Of a stretch of 44,259 nucleotides of DNA, positions 7,927 through 18,300 are shown one piece after another (positions within the stretch are counted from its first letter, which is position 1; each line of letters begins with the position of its first letter). The stretch spans positions 1-44,259 of the forward strand of contig JADZAF010000114.1 of the NCBI GenBank assembly GCA_020852755.1. The letters are read 5' to 3'. The translations under genes were made by a program, and so were the position numbers. The DNA comes from Bryobacterales bacterium (GTDB taxonomy: Bacteria > Acidobacteriota > Terriglobia > Bryobacterales > Bryobacteraceae). Below the pieces are notes generated by a model. That model ran no database searches, was not told the origin of the DNA, and saw nothing but the letters and a program-made list of their open reading frames with translations.

Positions 7927-9635
7927 GCGCTCGCTGGCATTTTCCTGATACGAATGGGCGCGAAGCGGAGGAACTGGCCCGGGCCCTCGCCGTTCAACTG
8001 CCCGCCGCCAGGGTCCTGCGCGCCCGCGGCTTCCGCGACCCCCTGGAAGCCCGCCGTTTCCTGCACCCCTCCCTGGACGACTTGTACGACCCGCTGCTGC
8101 TGAAGGGCATGCGCGAAGCCGTGGCTCGCGTCCGGCGCGCCGTCGACGCCGGCGAGCGGATCCTCATCTACGGCGACTATGACGTGGACGGCGCCGCCTC
8201 CGTGGTCATTCTGAAGAAAGCCATCGAGATGGCCGGAGGCCGGTGCTGCTTTCACGTGCCCGACCGTCTTCGGGACGGCTACGGGATGCGGCCGGAAGTG
8301 GCCGGACAGGCGGCCGCGCTGGGGGCTTCCCTCATCATCAGCGTGGACACCGGCATCCGCGCCGGGGAGGCGGTCCGCTGTGCCGCGGCCTCGGGCATCG
8401 ACGCCGTCATCACCGATCATCACCTGCCTGAGGCCGAACTGCCCCCCGCCTGCGCCGTCATCAACCCTAACCAGCCAGGCTGCCCCTATCCCGAGAAGAA
8501 CCTCTGCGGCGCCGGCGTGGCCCTCAAGCTGGCACAGGCCGTCCTGGCTACGTCCGGGCGGCCGGCAGCGCGGCTCCGCATGACCCTGGAGTCGTTCCTG
8601 AAGCTGGTGGCCATCGCTACCGTCGCCGATGTAGTGCCGCTGACCGGAGAGAACCGGGTCATCGTCAAGCACGGGCTGGAGGGACTGCGCTCGGTGCGCA
8701 ATCCCGGCCTGCGCGCCCTGCTGGACGTGGCCGGCTTCGCCGAAGGCAGCGCGCCCTCCGCCGGGCAGGTGGCGTTTCGCATCGCGCCGCGACTCAACGC
8801 CGCCGGCCGCATGGCCACCGCGGACGACGTCATCGAGTTGTTCCTGACTGCCGATCCCGCCCGGGCCCGAACGCTGGCCGCGCGGCTGCACGAGTGGAAC
8901 GCCGAACGCCAGGAGACCGAGGCCGCCATCGTGCGCTCGATCTTGCAGCAGTGCGAGGAAGCCCCGGTCACCGACGGGCAGGCCGCCCTGGTCTTCGCCG
9001 GCCGGGACTGGCACCGCGGCGTCCTGGGCATCGTGGCCAACCGCCTGGTGGAGCGCTTCCACCGGCCCGCCATCGTTCTCAGTTGCGACGCCGAATCGGG
9101 CCTCGCCCAGGGTTCCGGCCGCAGCATCTCGGGCTTTCATCTGCTGGAGGCGCTGGAGGCCATCCAGGACCTGTTCCTGCGTTTCGGCGGCCACCGGCAC
9201 GCCGTCGGCCTGACCTTGCCCGCCGGGCGCGTGGACGAGTTCCGCAACCGGCTCAATGAGAGGGCCGCGACGTTCCTGACCCCCGAGGACTTCCACCCCC
9301 AGATCGCCCCTGACGCCCTGCTGGATCTGCGGGAGGTCAACGAACAGTCGGTCGCCGAGGTCCTGGCGCTCGCGCCTTTCGGCTGCGGGAATCCAACCCC
9401 GCTTTTCGCCCTGAAAGGTGCCGAGGTCGCCGGCCCGGCCGCGGTCTGGAAGGAGAAGCACCTCCGCCTCACCCTGCGCCAGCAGTCCCGCACTTTGACG
9501 CTTAAAGCCTGGAACCTGGCCGGCGAAGCCCCTTCGCTTCCGCCCGGCGCGCGTGTGGACGCCGCCGTCACTTTCGAGCCGGATCCGCTCGGCTGGTCGG
9601 CCGTGCTCCGCCATGTCCGGCCTGTGTCAGACTGA
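7923..9635 (+). CDS. recJ: single-stranded-DNA-specific exonuclease RecJ
   Basis: RecJ degrades single-stranded DNA 5' to 3' in recombination and mismatch or base-excision repair, in the cytoplasm, using Mn2+/Mg2+. The 570-residue length is usual. Visible DHH-superfamily motifs are DYDVDG (85-90, motif I), SVDTGI (140-145, motif II) and ITDHH (163-167, motif III). The DHHA1 part contains GRDWHRGVLGIVANRL, SGRSISGFHLLEAL and GGHRHAVGLTL, followed by the OB-fold C-terminus with LAPFGCGNPTPLF. The start is TTG at 7923, whose last two bases are shared with the TGA of the upstream acidic-protein gene. There is no independent ribosome-binding site of note, consistent with reinitiation. Confidence 0.95.
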   Translation: MSARWHFPDTNGREAEELARALAVQLPAARVLRARGFRDPLEARRFLHPSLDDLYDPLLLKGMREAVARVRRAVDAGERILIYGDYDVDGAASVVILKKAIEMAGGRCCFHVPDRLRDGYGMRPEVAGQAAALGASLIISVDTGIRAGEAVRCAAASGIDAVITDHHLPEAELPPACAVINPNQPGCPYPEKNLCGAGVALKLAQAVLATSGRPAARLRMTLESFLKLVAIATVADVVPLTGENRVIVKHGLEGLRSVRNPGLRALLDVAGFAEGSAPSAGQVAFRIAPRLNAAGRMATADDVIELFLTADPARARTLAARLHEWNAERQETEAAIVRSILQQCEEAPVTDGQAALVFAGRDWHRGVLGIVANRLVERFHRPAIVLSCDAESGLAQGSGRSISGFHLLEALEAIQDLFLRFGGHRHAVGLTLPAGRVDEFRNRLNERAATFLTPEDFHPQIAPDALLDLREVNEQSVAEVLALAPFGCGNPTPLFALKGAEVAGPAAVWKEKHLRLTLRQQSRTLTLKAWNLAGEAPSLPPGARVDAAVTFEPDPLGWSAVLRHVRPVSD

Positions 9636-9652
9636 ACGGGAGAGGACTCTCC

Positions 9653-10693
9653 ATGCGGCGCCCGGTTGTACCCCTGATTCTGCTTTGCGCTGGAACCGCT
9701 CTGGCCGCGGACCCGGACACCTTCGCTATCGGCGCGGACCTTTCGTTCCTGAGGGATGTAGAGAGCCGGGGCATCGCTTTCAAGGAAGATGGAGAGCCCA
9801 GGCCGGGTCTCCGGATCTTCCGCGACCACGGCTACAACTGGATCCGCCTGCGCATCTTCCATACGCCCACCAGGCTGCCCAACAGCCTCGATTACACTCT
9901 CGCGCTGGCCCGCGACGCCAGGCAACTCGGCTACAGGTTCCTGCTCGATTTCCACTACTCCGACACCTGGGCCGACCCCGCGCACCAGCCGGTTCCCAAG
10001 GCCTGGGAAGGCATGTCCCACCCCGAGATCGTGGCCGCGTTGCGCGACTACACCGCCCGGACGATCGCCGCCTTTCGCGAGGCCGGCGTGCTGCCCGACA
10101 TGGTCCAGATCGGCAACGAAGTGGACAACGGCATCGTGTGGCCGGACGGAAAGCTGCCTCAGAACTGGCCGCAATTCACCGACCTGCTGAAGGCCGGCAT
10201 CCAGGGCGTCGAAGCGGGCCGCGGCGCAGGCCCCAGACCCCGGATCATGATCCACATCGCCAAAGGCGGCGACCGTGTGAAGACCAAGGCCTTCCTGGAC
10301 AGGCTGGCCGAATTCCAGGTGCCCTACGATGTGATCGGCCAGTCTTACTATCCCTGGTGGCACGGCAGCCTGCTCGATCTCCGGGAGAACCTCGACTTCA
10401 TGGCAGCCAGCTATGACAAGGACATCATCCTTGTCGAAGTCGCCTATAACTGCCGTCCGGCCGAGTATGCCCGAAAAGGGGTGCCCGGACCGTTCCCGGA
10501 GACCCCCGAGGGACAGCGCCGGTTTCTGGAGGAGGTGGCCCGCATCGCGCTGGGTGTTCCCAACGGGCGCTGCAAGGGAATCTTCTGGTGGGAACCGGCG
10601 GTCGACGGCCCGCTGGAGCGGCGCGGTTTCTTCGACGGGAACAAGAACGTTCTGCCGGTAATCACCGTGTTCGACAGCTACGCGCGGCGCTGA
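9653..10693 (+). CDS. exported arabinogalactan endo-beta-1,4-galactanase (GH53)
   Basis: This 346-residue exported enzyme belongs to glycoside hydrolase family 53, which cuts beta-1,4-galactan of type I arabinogalactan (pectin side chains). A Sec signal peptide spans residues 1-18 (LILLCAGTALAA). Family hallmarks follow: FAIGADLSFL, YNWIRLRIFHTP, FLLDFHYSDTWADPAHQ and GQSYYPWWHG. The catalytic acid/base is E156 (IGNEVDNG) and the nucleophile is E262 (LVEVAYN). The ribosome-binding site is GGGAGAGG. The gene is 17 bases downstream of recJ on the same strand but is functionally unrelated, and it converges with the next glycosidase gene. Confidence 0.92.
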   Translation: MRRPVVPLILLCAGTALAADPDTFAIGADLSFLRDVESRGIAFKEDGEPRPGLRIFRDHGYNWIRLRIFHTPTRLPNSLDYTLALARDARQLGYRFLLDFHYSDTWADPAHQPVPKAWEGMSHPEIVAALRDYTARTIAAFREAGVLPDMVQIGNEVDNGIVWPDGKLPQNWPQFTDLLKAGIQGVEAGRGAGPRPRIMIHIAKGGDRVKTKAFLDRLAEFQVPYDVIGQSYYPWWHGSLLDLRENLDFMAASYDKDIILVEVAYNCRPAEYARKGVPGPFPETPEGQRRFLEEVARIALGVPNGRCKGIFWWEPAVDGPLERRGFFDGNKNVLPVITVFDSYARR

Positions 10694-10766
10694 ACCGCAG
10701 GCCCGGCATGCGCGGCCTTCCCGTTTCCGGTTCCAACCGGGGCAAGCGGGATCTTCAAGGGCGCGT

Positions 10767-12179
10767 CTAGTAAACGGCGAAGCCGCGGCCGGGCAATTCG
10801 TCTTTCCATCCCGAGCCCGGCTTCCCGATTCTCCTGTCCCGCGGAATCAGCCTGGCGTCTTCCGCCGGTTGGATCTGAACCGGGTCGTACAGATAGCGGT
10901 GCATGGGGCGCTTCAGCGGTGCGGAGAGCGCAACGCGAAAGCGCCGCCTCTCCGGCGCCGTGTTGATCACCAGCACCGACACATCCTCGCCGGAGCGCGT
11001 GGCCGCCGCCGCCAATCCCGATCCGCCTTCCGTTTTCAGTGTGTGCGTGCCGGCCCGCCCGCCCAGGCGGCGGGAGAGCAGGCTGAGCGCGTACCACGAC
11101 GGGTACGGCAGCCGGGGCTCCGCGATCGTGTCGCCCGGCCACTTGCAGGTACCCCAGCGGTGCACCCCGTCGTGGAAGCTGTCCCGCGGCCCGGCACGAT
11201 CCAGCGGCGCCACGTAGAGCTGATCGAACAGCAGCCAGATCATCGACGTCTGGTGCCCCGCGTTCATCGAAGCCGCCACGATTTCCGCGATGTGCGTTCC
11301 GTAATCGCCCGTGGCCCGGTATGCTTCGTCGCTCCTGCCGTACTCGTCCAGCCAGAGCGGCTTGCCCGTCCCGGCCACCACATCCGACATCCCGCGCGAA
11401 AAACTCAGCCAGCCTTCGTAGCCGGCCTTGTTGTAGGTGTGCCCCGAGTAGATGTCGATGACGCCGTTCAGGTCCGCTACGGCCTCTTTCAGATTGCGGG
11501 CGTCGGCGCCGTTGTTCGGGGCGATCAGTTTCACCAGTTGCCGCCGGCCGTCGGCCGCCAGGCGGTGATGGACCGCCTTGACCGTCCTCGCGCAGTACTG
11601 CCAGAGCGTCTCGCCCCAGGGCAGCGGCCCCGCCTTCGACTGCGTGGGCTCGGTAAACAGCACCAGGTAGCGTATGTTCGCAAACCCCCGCACCTCGATC
11701 AGCTGATGCAAAGACTCGCTGACCCATTCCGCGTAGCGGGGCAGATCGCGCTCCGGCCGCGGGGAGTCGAAGCCGTGGTGCATGTCGCGCGGAAACCACC
11801 AGGCGGCTTGCAGCGCCACGTCGACTCCGGCCTCCTTCATGGCCGCCAGCCATTGGTAGAACGCCCGCATCTTCTGTGACTCCCAGTCGAACGGGCGCGC
11901 GAAGGACGCGCCGTAGGCCCAGTCGGGCCGGTACCAGGTTCGTGCGATGTGCAAGCCCATGCGCCGCACGCGGTCGAATTCCCGCACCCGGTCCGCCTCC
12001 GTCATGCCGCGCGCCGCCTGCTCGGGCATGAACGCGAAACCGTGGTAGACGCCGTTGACCCCCAAGAAATCCCGCTGGACGGCTCCGTCGAGGTCGACGC
12101 GCAGAACCCCTTCGCGCGGGGCGGCGCAAAGCGAAACCGCGGGAATCAACAGCAGCGCTGCAAGCCGGTTGCCGGCCAT
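10767..12179 (-). CDS. exported clan GH-A glycoside hydrolase (GH39/GH5-like)
   Basis: This 470-residue protein has a signal peptide at residues 1-20 (ALLLIPAVSLCAA). It has the layout of a clan GH-A (beta/alpha)8 glycosidase with a C-terminal beta domain. The probable acid/base is E177 (YLVLFTEPTQSK) and the probable nucleophile is E279 (LWLDEYGRSD). Further sugar-site features are WYRPDWAYG and IYSGHTYNKAGYEGW. The pattern is closest to GH39 or GH5-like enzymes, but I cannot assign the family or substrate with certainty. It lies 14 bases downstream of the FAD oxidoreductase gene on the same strand, so the two probably form an operon. It converges with the GH53 galactanase gene. Confidence 0.75.
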   Translation of the reverse strand: MAGNRLAALLLIPAVSLCAAPREGVLRVDLDGAVQRDFLGVNGVYHGFAFMPEQAARGMTEADRVREFDRVRRMGLHIARTWYRPDWAYGASFARPFDWESQKMRAFYQWLAAMKEAGVDVALQAAWWFPRDMHHGFDSPRPERDLPRYAEWVSESLHQLIEVRGFANIRYLVLFTEPTQSKAGPLPWGETLWQYCARTVKAVHHRLAADGRRQLVKLIAPNNGADARNLKEAVADLNGVIDIYSGHTYNKAGYEGWLSFSRGMSDVVAGTGKPLWLDEYGRSDEAYRATGDYGTHIAEIVAASMNAGHQTSMIWLLFDQLYVAPLDRAGPRDSFHDGVHRWGTCKWPGDTIAEPRLPYPSWYALSLLSRRLGGRAGTHTLKTEGGSGLAAAATRSGEDVSVLVINTAPERRRFRVALSAPLKRPMHRYLYDPVQIQPAEDARLIPRDRRIGKPGSGWKDELPGRGFAVY

Positions 12180-12193
12180 GGCCGCCGCTCCCG

Positions 12194-13504
12194 TTACGCC
12201 GGCTCTCCGGCAGCCGGCAGGCCCAGTTCCTGAAACTTTACTTCGTGCGGCAGCCGCCGGGTGCGCGCCGCCAGCGCCGCCGTGCGGCCCGCCGCTTCGC
12301 CCGTTGCGGCGGCGTTGCCCGAGATCCGGTAGCTGCCGTGGGCGTAGTGGTCGCCGCTGATGCAGCGGCCCGCCATCATCAGCCCCCGGACGTCCCTGGC
12401 GATCAGGCTGCGCAGGGGGATGTCAAACGGCTTGACGCGCAGGCCGTGCCTCACGATGCCCGTGGTCCGTTTGGGATTGCCGGAATGGATGTCGATGGAG
12501 TACGTGGCCCGGCAGACCGCATCCTCGAAGCGCGCGCCGCGAGTGGCGTCCTCCACCGTCACCGTGTACAGCCCGTGAATCCTGCGGCTCTCTCGCATGC
12601 CGATCATCTCGCCGGTGGCCGCCAGCCAGATATCCTTCCAGTTCCCGCCCAGCGAGCGCAGCGCGGCCACGATCCGGTGCAACTCTTCGCGGGCCTCCAG
12701 CGTGGCTCGTGTTACCGCCTCGGCATCGAAGGGAACGAACCCGTACGCGTGGTTGGCCATCAGGCCCGCAACGCCGGGGCGGATCACGAAGAAATTCGAT
12801 TTCAGGTAGGAGGGCCCGACGCCGCCCCGCGCGATCTCCTTCCAAAGAGTCGAGGGCTGCTGGCCGTGATCGGTGAAAACCGGCCCCTCCATGCTGGCGA
12901 TGCCGCCCACCACGCAGCGCATGGAGAAGGGCTGGAACTCCCTTGTCTCCGGGTGCCCGAAATCGAAGCCGCAGCCCGCCCGGGCCGCCAGGTCGCCGTC
13001 TCCCGAGGCGTCGATGAAGCATTTCGCCGCCCAGGCCTCTCTGCCGCTCTTCGATTCGGTGACAGCGTGGGTCAGGCGGTTGCCCGAGTCCTTCGCCGCT
13101 CCCGCCACCAGCGTGTGCAGACGGACCTTCACTCCCGCCTCCCGGCACATGCGCTCCAGCACGTGCTTCATGATCTCCGGGTCGAACGTGCCGTAGTCCC
13201 CCGCCGCGAATCCACCCCTCTTTTCCAGTTCGGCCAGCACTTCACGGACGATGCCCTTCTTGTTGCGGGTGTCGGAGAACTCCGTCAGCAGTCCGGCCGT
13301 CCAAACGCCGCCGATGACGCCCTGCGATTCGATCAGCCGGGTTCGCGCCCCGGCGCGCGCCGCCGCGATCGCCGCCACCGAACCCGCCGGGCCTCCGCCG
13401 CACACGATCACATCGTCTTCCTCCACTACCGGGATCTCGCGCGCCGGCTCGCGGATCCCGGCCCCGGCGCCCGCCGCTGTCTGGAAGAAGTGCCTTCGCT
13501 TCAT
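12194..13504 (-). CDS. FAD-dependent oxidoreductase (FAD_oxidored, PF12831 type)
   Basis: This 436-residue flavoprotein has the FAD-binding Rossmann motif GGGPAG (36-41) in DDVIVCGGGPAGSVAA, then an acidic ribose-binding end (RLIESQG). Downstream come CFIDASGDGDLAARAG, a typical second FAD-contact segment, and GLMMAGRCISGDHYAHGSYR near the C-terminus. These match the FAD_oxidored family, common next to glycoside hydrolases in Acidobacteriota and Planctomycetota, with sugar or sugar-acid oxidation suspected. The N-terminus MKRRHFFQTAAGAGAG looks like a Tat signal, but the hydrophobic part is very short, so export is uncertain. The ribosome-binding site AAAGGA precedes the ATG. The gene is divergent from the GH29 fucosidase gene across 53 bases and probably cotranscribed with the GH-A glycosidase gene downstream. 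Confidence 0.85.
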   Translation of the reverse strand: MKRRHFFQTAAGAGAGIREPAREIPVVEEDDVIVCGGGPAGSVAAIAAARAGARTRLIESQGVIGGVWTAGLLTEFSDTRNKKGIVREVLAELEKRGGFAAGDYGTFDPEIMKHVLERMCREAGVKVRLHTLVAGAAKDSGNRLTHAVTESKSGREAWAAKCFIDASGDGDLAARAGCGFDFGHPETREFQPFSMRCVVGGIASMEGPVFTDHGQQPSTLWKEIARGGVGPSYLKSNFFVIRPGVAGLMANHAYGFVPFDAEAVTRATLEAREELHRIVAALRSLGGNWKDIWLAATGEMIGMRESRRIHGLYTVTVEDATRGARFEDAVCRATYSIDIHSGNPKRTTGIVRHGLRVKPFDIPLRSLIARDVRGLMMAGRCISGDHYAHGSYRISGNAAATGEAAGRTAALAARTRRLPHEVKFQELGLPAAGEPA

Positions 13505-13557
13505 GAATGTCCTTTCCAGTCTGCAATGATAAGCTGAATCTCCGGAGATTTGCCGAC

Positions 13558-15315
13558 ATGAAAATCCGCAGCTCGTTTTGTCTTGTTCCCGTCGCGGTGC
13601 TGCTGGCCTCCTGTGGCGGGACCCGCCCGCCCGCGCCCGCCCCGGATCCCTCCGCCGCGGCCACCGCCCAGGCCCTGCGGCAGTTCGACCAGATGAAGTT
13701 CGGCATGTTCATTCACTGGGGTCTCTACGCCATCCCGGCCGGGGAATGGAAAGGGAAGTACGTGCGCGGCATCGGCGAGTGGATCATGTTCCGCGAGAAG
13801 ATACCCGTGGCCGAGTACGAGCAGCTGGCGCGCAGGTTCAACCCGGTGAAATTCAGCGGCGACGAGTGGGCCCAGCTGGCCGCCGACGCCGGCATGAAGT
13901 ACATGGTGATTACCTCCAAGCACCACGACGGCTTCGCCATGTTCAAGTCCCAGGCCTCGAAGTACAACATCGTGGACGCCACGCCTTTCGCCAGAGACCC
14001 CATGAAGGACCTGTCCGCGGCTTGCGCGAAGCGCGGCGTCGGCTTCGGCTTCTACTACTCGCAGGACCAGGACTGGCATGAAGCCGGAGGCCGCGGCAAT
14101 ACCTGGGATTTCCCCGAGCAGCGCGACCCGCGGCCCTACCTCGAAGGCAAGGTGTTCCCCCAGGTCAAGGAGATTCTCGGCAACTACGGAACCTTGGCCC
14201 TGATCTGGTTCGACACCCCGGGCATGCTCTCCGAACAGCAGGTCGACGAGCTGCGCGGCATGGTCAAGAGCCTGCAGCCATCCTGCCTGATCAACAGCCG
14301 CATCGGCCACAACCGGCACGATTACGTGCAGACCGGCGACAACGCCATCCCCATCCAGGTCTACACGAAGGAGGGCAAGTGGGAAGTGCCGGCCACTCTC
14401 AACGATACCTGGGGCTACAAGAAGAACGACCGGAACTGGAAGGACCCGCGCGATCTTATCGGCAAGCTGGCGGACATCGTCAGCAAGGGCGGCAATTACC
14501 TGCTGAACGTCGGGCCCACCGCGGAGGGTGTCATTCCGGAGGGCAGCCGGAAGATCCTGCGCATCATGGGCGAGTGGCTGAAGGTCAACGGCGAGTCGAT
14601 CTACGGAACCTCTCCCAGCCCGTTCTATCTCCCCGACATCACCTGGCGGGCGACGGTGAAGCCGGGCAAGCTCTATCTGCACATCCTGAACTGGCCGGGA
14701 ACGAAGCTGCGCTTTGAGGGCCTGGAAAGCCAGGTGAACAAGGCCTACTTCCTCGCCAACGGGGCGGCCGTGCCCTTCCGGCAGAACGGTGCGGTGCTGG
14801 AGTTCGAACTGCCCGCCCGGCCGGTCGATCCGTACGACACCGTGCTGGCCCTGGAGATCGCCGGCACGGAGCCCAAGGTCTCCGCCGCCTGCCGCGCCGG
14901 CCAGCTCCCCGGGCGGCTCGACCTGTACGCCTGGGTCGCCCGCCTGCGCGGGGAGGAGATCCGCTACGATTGGGCTACCCAAAGCGCCACCCGCTTCCGC
15001 CGCTTCGAGCAGGAATCCAACGCGCTGTGGTGGTATCCCTACAAGAGCCTGGACGGCGAGTACGAAGTCGAGATCACCTACGCCTGCCCGGACCGGGCGG
15101 CGGGCAGCAGGTTCCGCCTGGCGTCCGAGCGCCGGGGAGCGCCTCCGGAGAGCGTGCTTGAAGATCTGGTCGAGCCCACCGGCGGCAAGTTCGTCACGCG
15201 CAAGCTGACCGGCAAACTGGTGGTGACTCCTCAAACCGATCACATCAGCTTCGATCTTCCCGGCGACGACCGCTCCGCCCCCATGCAGTTGCGCAAGATC
15301 ACGCTGATCCGCTGA
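13558..15315 (+). CDS. alpha-L-fucosidase (GH29), predicted lipoprotein
   Basis: This 585-residue enzyme of family GH29 removes alpha-linked L-fucose from glycans by a retaining mechanism. Residues 1-16 form a lipoprotein signal (VAVLLASCGG, lipobox cysteine C16), so it should be anchored at the periplasm or outer membrane. Family motifs are MKFGMFIHWGLYAIPAGEW, YMVITSKHHDGFAMF and FGFYYSQDQDW. The nucleophile is D219 (LIWFDTPG). A C-terminal beta-sandwich of about 200 residues follows the catalytic barrel. The start at 13558 is chosen because GGAG lies 10 bases upstream and the signal begins there; an upstream ATG at 13507 would bury the signal. L-fucose released by this enzyme could feed the RhaT symporter and microcompartment enzyme upstream in the window (inference). 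Confidence 0.95.
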   Translation: MKIRSSFCLVPVAVLLASCGGTRPPAPAPDPSAAATAQALRQFDQMKFGMFIHWGLYAIPAGEWKGKYVRGIGEWIMFREKIPVAEYEQLARRFNPVKFSGDEWAQLAADAGMKYMVITSKHHDGFAMFKSQASKYNIVDATPFARDPMKDLSAACAKRGVGFGFYYSQDQDWHEAGGRGNTWDFPEQRDPRPYLEGKVFPQVKEILGNYGTLALIWFDTPGMLSEQQVDELRGMVKSLQPSCLINSRIGHNRHDYVQTGDNAIPIQVYTKEGKWEVPATLNDTWGYKKNDRNWKDPRDLIGKLADIVSKGGNYLLNVGPTAEGVIPEGSRKILRIMGEWLKVNGESIYGTSPSPFYLPDITWRATVKPGKLYLHILNWPGTKLRFEGLESQVNKAYFLANGAAVPFRQNGAVLEFELPARPVDPYDTVLALEIAGTEPKVSAACRAGQLPGRLDLYAWVARLRGEEIRYDWATQSATRFRRFEQESNALWWYPYKSLDGEYEVEITYACPDRAAGSRFRLASERRGAPPESVLEDLVEPTGGKFVTRKLTGKLVVTPQTDHISFDLPGDDRSAPMQLRKITLIR

Positions 15316-18300
15316 AGCCCGGATTCGACCCGTTCCCGCCGCTGCGGCACGTCGAGAACGTACGCCGCGAATGAGCCTCTTTCCGCGGCGATTGCGCGTT
15401 ACCCGGTGAAAGGGCAGCACTGAGGATAAAGATGAAGCGCAGCGTTCTGGCAGTCATGTTGACGGCGGTTGCCCACGGGCAGGCCACGATTCCCGACGGC
15501 ACCAGGATCCGGGTGCGTCTCGACCAGACCATCAGTTCGGCAACCGCCGAGGAAGGGCAGGCGGTGGAGCTTTCCGTTACCGAGGACATTCGAGCGGGCG
15601 GCGTGATCGCCATTCCGCAGGGCAGCCACGTGAGCGGCACCATCACCATGGCGCAGGCGAAGCGGCGCATGGGACGGGCCGGCAAGCTGGACTTTTCCGT
15701 GGACCGCGTGCGTGCGGCGGACGGCGAGTGGATCCCGCTGCGCTACACCATGACCAGGAAGAGCGGCCAGAGCCATGCCACCCGCACCGGAATCGTCACC
15801 GCCGGCGTAGCCGTCGCCTTCTTTCCCGCTGCTCCCTTCATGCTGTTGATGAAAGGCAAGGACGTAACCATCAACCGCGGTGTCGCCTTCGACGTGTTCA
15901 CGGACGCCGACTACACCTTGCGGACCGCTTCGGCCGGTTCGCCTGCCACCCTGGCTCCCCCGGCCGCGCCTGCTGCTCCTGTCCCCTCCGCTCCGGCGCT
16001 GCGCATGGCCTCGCAACCCGCGCCTTCCCAGGCCGCTTCACCGGCCGCGCAGCCCGGCGGCAGTGCGAGCATTACCATCACGTCTCCCGAGCCCGGCGCC
16101 GAGATCGAGGTCAACGGAGCGTTCGTGGGCAGCACGCCGACCACCCTGCGGTTGCCGGCGGGCGCTTACCAGGTGACGGTCCGCGGCGGAGCGCAGGTGT
16201 GGCAGCGGACCGTTCAGGTCACCGCTGGCAGCACCATCACCATCAACGCCGCCATATCCTCCGGCGCGCCCCCCGTCTACCGAAAGACCAGCCGGGCCGC
16301 CGCCCAGTAAAGAATCACTGGCGTGGAGAAGGCTCCGCCCCTGGCGCCTTTTGTGCCGGTTTGGATCACCGTGATGCCATGTAACCCGCGGCCGTGCGCT
16401 CGTACGCATTGGCCGCGGCGATGTTATAGAGAAAGGCGCCCCGGCCCACCAGCGCCCGGACGAAGCCGTTCCACTTGCTCCCATCCAACTCCAACCGGGC
16501 GGACTCCAGCAAACGGCCGTTTTCGAGGACCTCCACCTTCACGTCGCCGCTGCTGATTCGCGTGGGGTAGAACCTATGAGCGGGCAGCGTGGCGGCCGCC
16601 GAACCGTTGATACGCACCTGAACCCCGGTATCCGTGGCGTTGTCCACCACGAATTCGGACCCGGACACATATCCCAGGAACAGAACCAGCAACCCGCACA
16701 CCACCACCAGGACCACGCCCGCGCAAAAACCTCCGCTGGACGGTCTGAAACACAAGCCCACAAAACCAAAAAGCAGGATCGCCGCCAAGCCGAACAGCGG
16801 AACATACAGAAACAGCACGAAGAAGCGCCAACTGCGGTGCGGCGCCTCCTGAGTCTCGACTGATCGCTTCAGATAGCTCCTGGTTGCGAACCGCGCGGAT
16901 CCCGTGACCACCGTCTGGCTGGGCAGCGCCTCCCCATAGCTGTAGTCGGTCACGTATCGAAAGAAGCGGTAGTGGTCGAGCGGGGCGGGGTAGTCCAGTT
17001 TGCGGCATTCCGCGAGGACGATCTCGCCGGAGAATACTCCGGCCTTGCCGGCCGAGGGAAAGACCGGGGATCGCGAGACCTGGGATTGCGAAGCCTGCGC
17101 CTTCCTGTACATGCGCGCCTGGATGGCAGTCAGCCAGGCTAACACCGAGGCTCCGATGACGACCAGCAGGAGCAGTTTTAAGATCCGGTTCCGGCGTTTC
17201 GCCGGACCCGGCTGGTCCACCGTCTGATCTTTCATGGTTCACCCGTTCTGTTCGACCACGGTCAATACGGGACAGGGCGCGTGACGCACCATGCGGGCGG
17301 TATTGGCCCCGATGACCGTGCTGTCGAAGAAGCGGCGGTGCCGCGCGCCCAGCACCAGCATGTCCGCGCGCAATTCCTCGGCCGTCGCGATCACCCCTTC
17401 GGCCACACCGCCCCCGATCATGCGGATCTCGCAGGCTGCCCGCTGCTCTTCGGTCATCCAGGCGGACAGGTTGGCGATCGTATCCTTGGCGCCCGCTTCT
17501 CTCACATGCAGCAGGGTCACCGTGGATCCGAAGCAATGGGCCAGCCGCAAGGAGAATTCCATCGCGGCCCGGGCCGCGGCGGTGTCGTTCACCGGACACA
17601 GAATCTTCTGTAAGGCGAAATCGCGCTTTCCGCGAACGGCCAGGACCGGGACGCTGCTTGCGCGCAGGACCTGCTCGGTCACCGAACCCATCATCAGGCG
17701 GTTGATGCCGCTGCGCCCGTGCGTCCCCATGATGATCATGTCGGCGGGCAGTTCCCTGGCCTCCTGCAGGACCGCCTCCACCGGCAGGGAGACCGCTACC
17801 TTGGCCTCGGCTTCCATGCCCTCCGGAGCGAGGGCCTCGCTGACGAACTGGCGCAGATAGTTGAGCGCCTCCCGGCGGGAGTGGCGGAATTCCTTCTCCA
17901 GTTCCTCCACCCGGCTCTGGGTGAAGTAGACGGGCGGCAGGAAAGAGTCGGCAAACAAGGCCGTGATGCGGGCGCCGGAGCACCGGGCGAACGCCCCGGC
18001 ATAACGCAGCCCCATTCGGGAGAACTCGCTGAAATCGACCGGGCACAGGATCTGCTGGAGGGGTCTCATGGCTGGAAAGATACACCCGCCGCGGGCCGGG
18101 TGACAACGGGGCAGGCCGGCGCCTGCCCCCGTGATTTCCTAGTTCCAGACCGGGAAACCGTTTTCGCCGCGCAGCACCAGTCTGACGCCGGCCGCGTTGG
18201 TGATCTCCAGCGCCACCAGTTCATCGCAGCCCGAGGCCTGTGCGTACTTCACCTCTGCCTTCTCGCCCCTGGCCAGTTCGAAGTCGTTCCCCAGCAGGGT